The notes beneath the pieces were generated by a model that did no database searches, was not told where the DNA came from, and saw only the letters and a list, made by a program, of their open reading frames with translations. This document shows, one piece after another, positions 26,015 to 34,720 of a stretch of DNA of 51,901 bases. The position numbers were made by a program, and so were the translations under genes. Position 1 is the first letter of the stretch, and each line of letters opens with the position of its first letter. Source of the stretch: CAMCHP01 sp036835325 (GTDB lineage: Bacteria > Bacteroidota > Bacteroidia > Flavobacteriales_D > Sanyastnellaceae); contig DAITMF010000023.1 in assembly GCA_036835325.1 (NCBI GenBank), positions 1 to 51,901 of the forward strand, in the 5' to 3' direction.

Positions 26015-28777
26015 GTGAAGACACTTATAACTGCACTCGCATTTCTGCTTTCATTGAGCACCGTATTTAGTCAAGTCAGCGTTTCAGGAGTTGTGACCGC
26101 TGAAAGTGATGGCATGCCGTTGATTGGAGCAACGGTGCACTTGGTTGAGCCCGATTTGCAAATTGCCAGCGGACTTGACGGTAGTTTTCGCTTTCCATCA
26201 GTTGGTCAAGGCAGCTATACATTGCGCGTTTCATACATAAGTTTTGCCGATTACACCACAACGGTGACCGTAGGCGACACGCCCATCAAAGTGAATCCGG
26301 CATTGAAAGACTTGAGCATTGAGCTTGCCGGAGCAGAGGTGGTGGCCCGTCGTGATGAAAGTTCAGAGCGCACGGCGCGCATGGTAGAGAAGAACAACAT
26401 GAACGTTGTAAACACCATTTCGGCCAAAGAGATTGAGGTTTCACCAGACATTACAGTGGCCAACGTTATTCAACGTGTTTCGGGTGTTTCACTGGAGCGA
26501 AACAACAATGGCGATGGTCAGTATGCAATTGTTCGCGGAATGGACAAGCGCTACAATTACACCCTTGTAAACGGAATCAAAATTCCGAGTTCTGACCCAA
26601 GAAACAGGTATGTTCCATTGGATATTTTCCCTTCTGACTTATTGGAGCGGCTTGAAGTGACCAAGGCGCTAACTCCAAACATGGAAGGTGATGCCATTGG
26701 TGGTGTGATTGATATGAAGATGAAAACCGCACCGTCACAGTTCACGGTGAATTTTTCGGCGGGCACAGGATACAGCCACATCTTCATTGACCAACCCTTT
26801 CGCAGTTTTGATCGGTCAACCACGCCGCGCTTTTCGCCGCGCATCACCAATGGCGATGACTACCGAGCCGGGGTTGAAGACTTTCAATTGGACAACATTG
26901 ACTTCCGAGATGTGCAAGCACCTTTGAACCAGCTTTACAGCCTTTCCATTGGCAACCGGTTTTTAGACAATCGCTTGGGGGTTTTGGTAGCCGGAAGCTT
27001 CCAGAACACCTTCCGTGGGGCGAATTCATTGTTCATGTCAACCTTCATTGATCAAGAAGACAACACTCCGTACTACGAAATCGTTGAAGACCGCTTTTTC
27101 TCTGTTCAGCAACAGCGAGGTGGGGCGCACGCGCGTATCGATTACGAGTTCAGCAACCGCCACCGATTGAACCTTTACCTGGGAGGCATCGGCTTGAACG
27201 AGTTTGAGACCCGAACACGGGTTGATACCATTCTTAAAATTGGCCGAGGTCAAGGTCCGGGAACCGGACGCATTGAATTGCGTGAGCGCTCAAGGCAGCG
27301 TTACCAAAAGCTTTACAACGCCACCTTGCAGGGCGAGCATGAGTTTACAGATCAGCTGAAGTTTGATTGGTCGGCCGTGTACTCTCTGGCAACCAACGAC
27401 GACCCTGATATGGCGCAGCTCATGTGGCTAACGGCCATTACCCTTGATGCGAATGGCGAGCCTGTTCAAGACCCCATTCAATACGGTACCGATTATACCC
27501 GTCGTTGGATTAACAACCGCGATGGTGATCTAGCGGGTTACGCCAATTTAAACTACTCGTTTGACATGTTCGGGTTCCCGGCCTCGTTTACAACGGGTGG
27601 TATGTTCCGCCGCAAAGACCGAGAGAGCGTATACGATGAGCACCTGCTCAGAACAATGCCCATTTTCCAAGAATGGTCAGGAAGCGTGCAAGACGCAAGC
27701 TGGCAATTGTTCAATACCCTGGGCACTCCTACACACCCCTTGAACTATGACTGTTTCGAAGACGTAGTCGCAGGATACGGGATGTTCAAAATCGACATTC
27801 GGAAGCTTGAAGTACTCGGGGGAGCCCGCTTTGAAAGCACTTCGTTCGGATGGGAAACCAATGCCCCTGAAATCGTTGAAGGTCGCGTAGGAAGCATTCA
27901 GTACCAAGACCTCCTCCCAAGCGTACACCTGAAGTACAAATTGAACGATGAGCAAAACATTCGTGCTTCGTACTTCTCGTCGTTGGCACGCCCCAGTTTC
28001 TTTGAAGTGATACCGTATGAAATCAACGAAGAAGATTTCAGGGAGCGTGGTAACCCATTTTTGAGCCGAACCTTTGCTGACAACATCGATGTGCGTTACG
28101 AGCGTTTTTGGAACGGACTTGACAAATTCATGATTGGGGCGTTCTACAAAAACATACAGAACCCGATTGAATCGGCACTTGCCATCTCAGGACAAACCAT
28201 CTTCTTGCAGCCCACCAATTTTGGTGATGCGTTGAACATGGGCATTGAGGTTGACTTTACCAAGTACATCAGAAACTTTGGTTTTAGGTTCTTCTACACC
28301 TATACGAACTCAGAAATTACCACCACGAAATTGGTTCGCTTCAGAGATGAAGAAGGCAACTTGACTTCAAGGGAGGCACTGCAAACCCGACCGCTTCAAG
28401 GCCAGTCTGATCACATTTCGAATGTGTCACTGCTGTACAAGAACGAGCGCACCGGTACAGATGTTCAGATCGCTGCGGTGTACACAGGTAAACGAATTAT
28501 CTCAGTTTCTCCTTACCTCGATAACGACATCTGGCAACGCAGTTTCGTACAGCTTGACCTCTCGGTTGAACAGCGCGTCGCCAAGAACTTCGTGGCCTTT
28601 GTAAAAATCAACAACCTGTTGAACACGCCTTTGCGTGCTGATATTTTGCTGCCGAACACGTTCAACCCTGAACAGGCCCCTTACCTCGATTCGGCCGAGA
28701 GTGTTTTGGTACGCGAAGACTTCTACCAGCAAACGTATTTGGCTGGTGTTCGCTACCGCTTTGTTCATGGCAATTAA
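26015..28777 (+). CDS. TonB-dependent receptor with CarboxypepD_reg-like N-terminal domain
   Basis: A 920-residue outer-membrane receptor. It starts with GTG and a signal peptide (KTLITALAFLLSLSTVFSQ), then a carboxypeptidase-regulatory-like domain (about 21-105, with DGMPLIGATVHL and GLDGSFRF). The plug follows (about 120-235: VANVIQRVSGVSLERNNNG, VRGMDKRYNYTLVNG, DAIGGVIDMKMK), then a 22-strand barrel to the end. The C-terminus is polar (RYRFVHGN) and not a terminal aromatic. It is not a SusC and no SusD gene follows; its partner is the lipoprotein encoded 26 bases downstream. The neighbouring pyrophosphatase and propeller hint at a phosphorus-containing substrate, which is inference. Confidence 0.92.
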   Translation: MKTLITALAFLLSLSTVFSQVSVSGVVTAESDGMPLIGATVHLVEPDLQIASGLDGSFRFPSVGQGSYTLRVSYISFADYTTTVTVGDTPIKVNPALKDLSIELAGAEVVARRDESSERTARMVEKNNMNVVNTISAKEIEVSPDITVANVIQRVSGVSLERNNNGDGQYAIVRGMDKRYNYTLVNGIKIPSSDPRNRYVPLDIFPSDLLERLEVTKALTPNMEGDAIGGVIDMKMKTAPSQFTVNFSAGTGYSHIFIDQPFRSFDRSTTPRFSPRITNGDDYRAGVEDFQLDNIDFRDVQAPLNQLYSLSIGNRFLDNRLGVLVAGSFQNTFRGANSLFMSTFIDQEDNTPYYEIVEDRFFSVQQQRGGAHARIDYEFSNRHRLNLYLGGIGLNEFETRTRVDTILKIGRGQGPGTGRIELRERSRQRYQKLYNATLQGEHEFTDQLKFDWSAVYSLATNDDPDMAQLMWLTAITLDANGEPVQDPIQYGTDYTRRWINNRDGDLAGYANLNYSFDMFGFPASFTTGGMFRRKDRESVYDEHLLRTMPIFQEWSGSVQDASWQLFNTLGTPTHPLNYDCFEDVVAGYGMFKIDIRKLEVLGGARFESTSFGWETNAPEIVEGRVGSIQYQDLLPSVHLKYKLNDEQNIRASYFSSLARPSFFEVIPYEINEEDFRERGNPFLSRTFADNIDVRYERFWNGLDKFMIGAFYKNIQNPIESALAISGQTIFLQPTNFGDALNMGIEVDFTKYIRNFGFRFFYTYTNSEITTTKLVRFRDEEGNLTSREALQTRPLQGQSDHISNVSLLYKNERTGTDVQIAAVYTGKRIISVSPYLDNDIWQRSFVQLDLSVEQRVAKNFVAFVKINNLLNTPLRADILLPNTFNPEQAPYLDSAESVLVREDFYQQTYLAGVRYRFVHGN

Positions 28778-28803
28778 TGTTTAATCCCATCACATACATT
28801 CTT

Positions 28804-30138
28804 ATGAAACACGTACATTTTTCCATTTGGTTTGCTGCAGCGGCGTTGACGCTGTTGAATGCATGCCGTAAAGAGGAGGAGGTTGATATCATTGTTCCCG
28901 AGCCTGAAGTTACTCTCATCACCGAGTCAACTGAGAATCTCGTAGGCGCTATGGAAGGTACACTCCTCACCGGTCGCACCTACTTCTTGACCGGAGACCT
29001 TATCATTCCTGAAGGAAAAGAAATCATTGTTCAGCCAGGTGTAACCATCGTGGCAGTTGGCGATGGCAGTGAGTTCCGTCCGGAAATTACCAACCGCGGT
29101 CGCTTCATCTCTATGGGTACTCAAGCGCAACCGAACCTGTTCACTGTGCCAGAAGAACTGCGCACAATTGACAACGTGTTCGCCGGCTTGTGGGGTGGTA
29201 TTCAGTGCAGCGAAACCGCTGAATTGGTATACCTCAAGTGGACCCGTATGGAGTACCTCGGTGGCGAAGGTGGCCCAGGTAACCCACGCGCAGGTGAAAT
29301 TCGCTACGGTCTCTGGACGCGCAGTCAAAACACCGAAGTGGTTATGGAAGACTGCTACTTTTACGGTGCCAAAGACGACGTGTACCGTCCGGTTGGTGGT
29401 AAAATCAACCTTGTGCGCAACACCTTTGAATTCTGCGGTGAAACGGGTGGTGACGGCCTGAACGTTAAAGCCGGTACGGTAGGAAACATCGCGTACAACG
29501 TGTTTTACGGCTCTGCCACCAACGCGTTCAAGCCATCGAACGAAGGCGACGCTACTGTTCAAACCAACATCAACGTGTACAACAACACCATCATCAACGG
29601 TGGATGGCGTCGTCCGGGATTGTCTCGTGGTGCCAACATCAACTACGAGGTAGGTGCCCGTGGCAGTGCATTTAACAACATCATCGTGAACTGCAAACGC
29701 GGTATCCGAGTACTTGAAGATGCTGACCTTCAGAACGTGAACGTCGACCACAACTTGTACTACGCTACGCACCAGCAAATGGTTGATGAGTTCATTCCAT
29801 CTGACGCCGTTGGTTCTACCGAGCAATGTCTTGGGTCGAACAACATCATTGGTGGTGTTGGCGAGAACGAGCCAATGTTCATGAACTACAACCCTGACAC
29901 CTTCAGCTACGACGATTACGAGGCAGGTGAAAACCAGCCTAATTCAATGAATAGCAATTCTGGTGCCAACCTTCGCCTTATGGCAGGTTCTCCAGCAATT
30001 GGTGCCGGTACTACGTCGATTCAACCTGTAAATGTGAATTGGGTTCATGCAGTTGGGCAATATGCTCCGAGCATTTTGCAGCCCAACGCAGATTTGGGAG
30101 CCTACCCAGTAGGCGGTGGCGGTAACAACCACTACTAA
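28804..30138 (+). CDS. Surface lipoprotein with right-handed beta-helix
   Basis: A 444-residue lipoprotein with a short signal peptide ending at LLNACRKEE. The body has the rhythm of a parallel beta-helix: G-[DE]-x-I-x-P-E-G-K-E-I-x-V-Q-PGV, then repeated short strands with Asn ladders (NIAYNVFYGSATNAF, NINVYNNTIINGG, SAFNNIIVNC). Such helices often bind or act on polymers, but I see no clear lyase residues. It follows the TonB receptor directly and is ended by a strong terminator, so receptor and lipoprotein form a two-gene unit like SusC/SusD pairs but with a different partner fold. An upstream in-frame ATG at 28777 is ignored because the one at 28804 begins the signal peptide. Confidence 0.8.
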   Translation: MKHVHFSIWFAAAALTLLNACRKEEEVDIIVPEPEVTLITESTENLVGAMEGTLLTGRTYFLTGDLIIPEGKEIIVQPGVTIVAVGDGSEFRPEITNRGRFISMGTQAQPNLFTVPEELRTIDNVFAGLWGGIQCSETAELVYLKWTRMEYLGGEGGPGNPRAGEIRYGLWTRSQNTEVVMEDCYFYGAKDDVYRPVGGKINLVRNTFEFCGETGGDGLNVKAGTVGNIAYNVFYGSATNAFKPSNEGDATVQTNINVYNNTIINGGWRRPGLSRGANINYEVGARGSAFNNIIVNCKRGIRVLEDADLQNVNVDHNLYYATHQQMVDEFIPSDAVGSTEQCLGSNNIIGGVGENEPMFMNYNPDTFSYDDYEAGENQPNSMNSNSGANLRLMAGSPAIGAGTTSIQPVNVNWVHAVGQYAPSILQPNADLGAYPVGGGGNNHY

Positions 30139-30159
30139 TCGTTTATTCATGGTAATGAA

Positions 30160-30186
30160 GGGAGCCCATTCGGGGCTCCCTTTTTT
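30160..30186 (+). terminator. Intrinsic terminator after the beta-helix lipoprotein gene
   Basis: GGGAGCCC and GGGCTCCC form a perfect eight-pair stem (loop ATTCG) followed by six T. It ends the receptor-lipoprotein unit; the next gene starts only 12 bases beyond the T run, so its transcription depends on read-through or on a promoter inside the terminator region. Confidence 0.92.
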
Positions 30187-30198
30187 CGTTCATCCGAA

Positions 30199-31158
30199 AT
30201 GAGAACATTTAACACTGTACTGCTCTTTTTTGCCGTTATGGGTGTCTGCTGCAAACCAGAACCTCTTGGCCCGGAAGAAAGCGAGCCCTGCATACTGTCA
30301 TACTCTGTTGAGGGCTTGTTGGTTGATTCAAGTTTCTCCCTGTGCGAAGAATGCGGCGGTGAGCTGTTGGCACCCGGTTTGGTCGAAGCAAGCGGTGCGG
30401 CCGCGAGTCGACGAACCAACAACGCCTTTTGGTCGCACAATGACAGCGGTCACCCCAACGTACTTTTTCTTGTGAACCTTTCGGGAGAACTCCTCCTGAA
30501 GCTTTCACTGACCGGTGCGGGAAGCCGTGATTACGAAGACATGTGCATTGGTCAAGGGCCCGACGATGAGCATCCGTACATTTATTTGGGTGATATTGGC
30601 GACAATCAAGCCGTTCATGACTACATCGTCATTTATCGCTTTCCAGAGCCGGTGTTCGCTTTAACCGAAGGTACAGCCATGAACACTTCGCTTCAAGAAG
30701 GCGAGCTTGAGCGTTTTGAACTTGTTTATCCTGATGGCCCCAGAGATGCCGAAACACTTATGTTCGACCCCCTTTCGGGCGACCTTTTTGTGGTTTCCAA
30801 ACGCGACTTCAGGTCGAGAATATACAAGTGCAATAGCGCACAACTTTCTTTGACGTCAAGAACCGAGCTCGAGTTTGTGGCCCAACTGCCTTTTAATTAT
30901 GCGGTTGCAGGCGACATTTCACCTACAGGTCAACGCATTGCGATAAAAGATTACGACTGCATCTACGCATGGGAGCGTATTCCGGGGGAGTCTGTCGTAG
31001 AGGCGTTGAAGCGACAGCCCGTTGAATTGCCTTACATTCTCGAACCGCAAGGCGAAAGCTTCGCTTGGTTGGCCGATGAAAGCGGTTATTTAACAGTTAG
31101 CGAACAAAGTGGAGTGTATCCGCCTGATGTATATATCTATTTAAGCACGAACGACTAA
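30199..31158 (+). CDS. Lipoprotein, probable beta-propeller of unknown function
   Basis: A 319-residue protein with a lipoprotein-type signal (MGVCC, Cys17 or 18). The pattern of strands suggests a beta-propeller: NAFWSHNDSGHPNVLFLVN, GAGSRDYEDMCIGQGP, YIYLGDIGDNQAVHDYIVIYRFPEP, PRDAETLMFDPLSGDLFVVSKR, TGQRIAIKDYDCIYAWER. Acidic D-x-E-D/N clusters could bind calcium, as in esterase-like or phytase propellers, but I cannot place it in a named family. The stop (TAATG) shares one base with the start of the pyrophosphatase gene, so the two are translationally coupled. Both should sit in the periplasm or on the outer membrane. Confidence 0.72.
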   Translation: MRTFNTVLLFFAVMGVCCKPEPLGPEESEPCILSYSVEGLLVDSSFSLCEECGGELLAPGLVEASGAAASRRTNNAFWSHNDSGHPNVLFLVNLSGELLLKLSLTGAGSRDYEDMCIGQGPDDEHPYIYLGDIGDNQAVHDYIVIYRFPEPVFALTEGTAMNTSLQEGELERFELVYPDGPRDAETLMFDPLSGDLFVVSKRDFRSRIYKCNSAQLSLTSRTELEFVAQLPFNYAVAGDISPTGQRIAIKDYDCIYAWERIPGESVVEALKRQPVELPYILEPQGESFAWLADESGYLTVSEQSGVYPPDVYIYLSTND

Positions 31159-31817
31159 TGATCAACAAGTTAGATAACCAATTGGGCGGGTTAATTGGCG
31201 CCTTTGCTTTGCTCTTGATTTCATCGTGTTCACCCCAACACCAAGCGCCGGTGAATCTGCTGTTTGACATACAGCCAATGAATGCTGACGGAACACTCAA
31301 TGCCGTTATCGAAATACCCGCAGGTACGCTCGCTAAGTACGAAACGAGCAAAGAAACAGGTGAAGTCATCTGGTCAGAAAACAGTGATGGCACCAAACGA
31401 ACGGTTGATTATTTGGCCTACCCGGCCAACTACGGCATGATTCCCGGCACCTGGCTACCGGCCAACTTGGGGGGCGATAATGACCCGCTTGACGTTTTCG
31501 TGCTCGGTGCCGCTCTCGAGCGAGGCTCAATTGTTCGTGTGCGCATTGTTGGCGTTATGCACGCCATTGATTCGGGTCAGCACGACGATAAACTCATCGC
31601 TGTACAGCCTTCCGGCGCCTTTTCCGGTGTAACAGATTTGAACGATTTAAACCGTTCCTATCCCGGCGCACTCACGATTCTCGAGACTTGGCTAACCAAT
31701 TACAAGCGCGCGAATTCTATGCACTTGGCCGGCACCGGCTCAGCCGATACCGCATATACCATTGTTCGTCAAGCCATCTCGGCCTTTGCAGATTTCCCTG
31801 CCCAAGCGCAACAGTAG
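31158..31817 (+). CDS. ppa: Exported lipoprotein inorganic pyrophosphatase (family I)
   Basis: A 219-residue protein with the family I pyrophosphatase fold. It hydrolyses pyrophosphate to two phosphates with Mg2+. The active-site residues are present: KYE (60-62), YPANYG (89-94), GDNDPLD with Asp107, Asp109 and Asp112, and DSGQHDDK with Asp138, Asp143 and Lys145. Unlike normal cytoplasmic enzymes it begins with a hydrophobic signal ending in LLISSC (Cys24), a good lipobox, so it should be membrane-anchored outside the cytoplasm. It is coupled to the propeller lipoprotein gene by a one-base overlap. The setting suggests extracellular phosphate scavenging rather than the biosynthetic role. Confidence 0.9.
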   Translation: MINKLDNQLGGLIGAFALLLISSCSPQHQAPVNLLFDIQPMNADGTLNAVIEIPAGTLAKYETSKETGEVIWSENSDGTKRTVDYLAYPANYGMIPGTWLPANLGGDNDPLDVFVLGAALERGSIVRVRIVGVMHAIDSGQHDDKLIAVQPSGAFSGVTDLNDLNRSYPGALTILETWLTNYKRANSMHLAGTGSADTAYTIVRQAISAFADFPAQAQQ

Positions 31818-31868
31818 TGCTGCATGCAGTAAATGTAGCAATTGATTGAAATGACCGCTGCATCAGCG

Positions 31869-32390
31869 TCACGGCGTTTCAAACACCAATCGGTAGCGTG
31901 CGCCAAAGGCCTCTTGCCTGAGACGAAACGCTTCGTGGGCGCTGTCGACCTGAGAAATAAGCCGTTTTTCAAGTCTGAAAGCTTCTTCTTGGGCGTCGGT
32001 GGTAAATTGGGTGTCAGGCAGCGACATCAAAGCAATAAAACGCGCATAATCAGTGGAAACAACTTTGCTATAGGCCGTAAAGAGATTTTTCGACGCCTCA
32101 ATCAATTCGGTGTCTTCTTCGAAGCTGCCGAATGAATCAAGCGCCGTAAAGTGCATGTTCAGTCGCTCAAGAAGTTCGAGGCGTAGCCGTTCAGCCTGCT
32201 CAGTATCGAGGTTGTTGAGCGCCGAGTCGAGCGCGTTTAGCCGGGTTACAAGGTCGGTTTGCAGCGACACTACCCGGTCATTGTAAGCAGCAGCTTGTTC
32301 GGCGCGGTTGTCGCAACCCGATGACAATACAAGAGCCAAGGCCAGAAAAAACAGGGCAAACGCCGAGTATAGCGGAAGTTTTTTTGTCAT
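31869..32390 (-). CDS. Helical lipoprotein, LIC11966-like
   Basis: A 173-residue lipoprotein with a signal peptide ending at LSSGC (about Cys26) and then almost only amphipathic helices: AAAYNDRVVSLQTDLVTRLNALDSAL, LRLELLERLNMHFTALDSFG, a YSKVVSTDYARFIALM segment and a C-terminal QEAFGARYRLVF. This matches what I remember of the LIC11966-type surface proteins (YND...Q, central SF.GD, final F..RY), whose function is not known. Two further in-frame starts lie upstream (32396 and 32441); the ATG at 32390 begins the basic signal start MTKKLP. It converges with the pyrophosphatase gene. Confidence 0.75.
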   Translation of the reverse strand: MTKKLPLYSAFALFFLALALVLSSGCDNRAEQAAAYNDRVVSLQTDLVTRLNALDSALNNLDTEQAERLRLELLERLNMHFTALDSFGSFEEDTELIEASKNLFTAYSKVVSTDYARFIALMSLPDTQFTTDAQEEAFRLEKRLISQVDSAHEAFRLRQEAFGARYRLVFETP

Positions 32391-32464
32391 GCGCATGGTC
32401 GGGCTAGGTCGTCCGGTAAGGTTTGCAGGCGGAAGATACAAGAAATCGCGAAACAGAGAATAGG

Positions 32465-33109
32465 CTAGAATGTTTGGGGTTTGTCGTACCTGAAGAGCGG
32501 GTCGATGTTGTCGGTGTTCGCCTCGATGCTGCAGAGTTCGTGAATAACACCGTCACTGAGTCGGTACACCCAGCCGTGAATGGCAGGCGCTTTGCGGCTG
32601 TTCCAAGCTTGCTGCACAATCGATGTTTTGATGAGGTCATCGCATTGTTCGATAACGTTGAGCTCAACCAGCCGGTCAGTGCGCAATTCAATGTTCTCAA
32701 TGGCGTCAAGTTCGTCGCGGTGCATTTTATACACTTCTTTGATGTTCCTTAGCCACTTGTTGAGCAAACCGTGGCCGTGGTTGCCAAGGGCGGCTTCAAC
32801 GCCGCCACAGCCGTAATGCCCGCAAACAATAATGTGTTCTACCTCAAGTACTTCAACGGCATATTGCAGCACGCTGAGCAGGTTGAGGTCGGTATGTACC
32901 ACCATGTTGGCGATGTTGCGGTGGACGAAAATCTCGCCGGGGTCAGTACCGGTGATTTTGTCGGCCGGTACGCGGCTGTCGCTGCATCCGATCCATAAAA
33001 ACTTCGGTTTTTGCTGCTTTTCGAGGCGTTTGAACAGCTCGGGGTCGGTGCTGCGTACTTCGGCGCTCCACGCTTTGTTTTGCAAGATGAGGCGGTCGTA
33101 AGAATTCAT
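32465..33109 (-). CDS. can: Beta-class carbonic anhydrase
   Basis: A 214-residue enzyme interconverting CO2 and bicarbonate. The zinc ligands are Cys42, His98 and Cys101 (GCSDSR and CGHYGCGG) with the Asp44-Arg46 dyad; HRNIAN follows as in the family. The gene overlaps the end of the SulP transporter gene by four bases (ATGA). SulP plus carbonic anhydrase is a well-known pair for bicarbonate handling, so the transported ion is probably bicarbonate. The upstream transporter is interrupted by a stop codon, which may leave this enzyme without its partner. Confidence 0.96.
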   Translation of the reverse strand: MNSYDRLILQNKAWSAEVRSTDPELFKRLEKQQKPKFLWIGCSDSRVPADKITGTDPGEIFVHRNIANMVVHTDLNLLSVLQYAVEVLEVEHIIVCGHYGCGGVEAALGNHGHGLLNKWLRNIKEVYKMHRDELDAIENIELRTDRLVELNVIEQCDDLIKTSIVQQAWNSRKAPAIHGWVYRLSDGVIHELCSIEANTDNIDPLFRYDKPQTF

Positions 33110-34635
33110 TTCTTGGATGGATTGAGGAGGTCGCCGTTGAAACTGATCACAATGTTGCGCATCGGCGCGAAGCGCACAAATTCTTCAAGCGTTTCACGGA
33201 TGTCGGGGTCGATGAACTCGGTACGTGTAACATCAATCAACAACTCGCTGTTGTCGGGCACACGCTGCAGGTATTCGCTCAACTCTGCGCGGTTGAGGTA
33301 GGTCACGTTGCGGTTGAGCTTGATGAGGTAGTTGTTTTTGTGCTCGGCAAACACGATGCTGCGGCGGTAGTTTGACTTGATGACAAAGAAGAAGCCCACC
33401 ACCAACCCAATGCTGATGCCAACCAATAAATCGGTGCGCAAAATGGCAACTACGGTGACCACAAAAGGCAAGAAACTCGACCACCCTTTGCGGTACATGT
33501 CTACGAACAGCTTGGGTTTGGTGAGCTTAAAGCCCACTACAAACAGCACCGCTGCCAATGATGCAAACGGTATGAGATTCAGAACATTGGGTACCGCAAT
33601 TACCAAAACAGCGAACAACAAGCCGTGCACAATGGCCGACACCTTCGTTTGGCCTCCTGCAGCAATGTTGGCCGATGAGCGCACAATCACTGCTGTTACG
33701 GGTATTCCGCCTACCAAGCCCGCTGCGATGTTGCCAATGCCTTGAGCACGCAACTCCCGGTTGGTAGGAGTATCGCGGCGCTTGGGGTCAAGTTTGTCGG
33801 TGGCTTCAATGCTCAAGAGGCTTTCAATCGATGCAATTAGCGCTATAACGACGGCTGTGACCCATACTTCTTGGTTTGCAAAGGCGCTAAAGTCAGGGTG
33901 CCGCAATTCGCCGGCAAGGTCGCCGAAGCTGTTGATTTCTGGCAGGGCAACAAGGTTTTCGCCTGTCATCGCCCATTCAGGAAGCCAACGCAGAAAGACG
34001 AGGTTCAAAAACAAGCCTCCGGCAACGCCCATCAACGCACCCGGGATGAACTTCGCCACCGGAACACGCTTCATTGCAGGGTGATCAAATGCAAAAATCA
34101 AGGCCAACGAAAACATACTCAAAACCACGGCGCCGGGTTTGATGTCGCCCAATGCAGCCACAATCGATGAGAAAGTGTTGTGATCACCGCTCTGCGTAAA
34201 CGCTTGGTTGCCCAAGTAATCGTTGTCCCACCCCAAGGCATGCGGAATTTCTTTTAAGATGAGGATGAGCCCGATGGCTGCCAACATGCCTTTGATCACT
34301 GAACTCGGGAAATAGTAGCCAACTATGCCCGCTCTTACCAAGCCAAATACCACTTGAAATGCGCCGGCCAGCACCACGCTGGCCAAAAACGCTTCGTAAC
34401 TCGGCAATGACAAAATCGCCGCAGCAACAACTGCCGTCAAGCCCGCCGCAGGACCCGAAACCGATAGCTGTGAGCCGCTTAAAAAACCCACCACCACACC
34501 GCCAATGATGCCCTACAGAATGCCGGCAATCGGAGAAGCCTCCGATGCCACAGCGATGCCAAGGCACAGAGGCAAGGCAACAAGGAAGACGACGAGCGAT
34601 GCGGGCAAATCCCGCGAAAGGTGCTTAAAGTACAT
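33106..34635 (-). pseudogene. SulP/SLC26-type anion transporter interrupted by an in-frame amber codon
   Basis: A 509-codon frame reading MYFKHLSRDLPASLVVFLVALPLCLG, then SPIAGIL, a TAG at 34513-34515 (codon 41), and on in the same frame with GIIGGVVVGFLSGS, SVSGPAAGL and the whole transporter through a C-terminal STAS domain (about residues 410-509). The frame is otherwise intact. At this site SulP proteins normally have a small residue (Ala or Ser in AGIIxGIIGG), so one base change (TCG to TAG) would explain the stop. It could be a real nonsense mutation, a sequencing error or readthrough. Starting again at the GTG at 34497 would lose the first membrane segment. The downstream carbonic anhydrase overlaps it by four bases. 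Confidence 0.85.
34513..34515 (-). other. In-frame TAG inside the SulP gene
   Basis: On the minus strand ATT CTG TAG GGC ATC ATT interrupts the first transmembrane region. Both flanks keep the same frame and the family sequence, so no frameshift is involved. Confidence 0.9.
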
Positions 34636-34653
34636 GCAGGGTGTTCGTACTAC

Positions 34654-34661
34654 CAAAGGTA
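34654..34661 (-). promoter_or_regulatory. -7 promoter element of the SulP-carbonic anhydrase operon
   Basis: TACCTTTG on the minus strand matches the Bacteroidota -7 element exactly, 18 bases before the ATG at 34635. It shares the 85-base divergent spacer with the promoter at 34685-34715. Confidence 0.65.
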
Positions 34662-34684
34662 GATTTTTTACGTGCGCTTGGGCA

Positions 34685-34715
34685 TTTGGGTTATCTGCGA
34701 AACCTGCTACCTTCG
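34685..34715 (+). promoter_or_regulatory. Promoter of the FG-GAP lipoprotein gene
   Basis: TTTG (34685-34688), 19 bases, then TACCTTCG (34708-34715), five bases before the ATG at 34721. This is the best full match to the Bacteroidota promoter in the window and predicts a nearly leaderless transcript. It also decides the start, since the open frame extends back to 34505. Confidence 0.75.
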
Positions 34716-34720
34716 GTACA

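Noticed and set aside
26015..30138. Receptor-lipoprotein pair as SusC/SusD
   Set aside because: The receptor is not of SusC size or plug type and the lipoprotein is a beta-helix, not the helical TPR-like SusD fold.
31818..31868. GCTGCATGCAG near 31820 as a terminator
   Set aside because: The stem is only about five pairs and has no T run on either strand; it could equally be chance.
34497..34497. GTG at 34497 as the true start of the SulP gene
   Set aside because: The 40 codons before the amber stop encode the conserved SulP N-terminus in the same frame and follow a perfect promoter element, so they belong to the gene.
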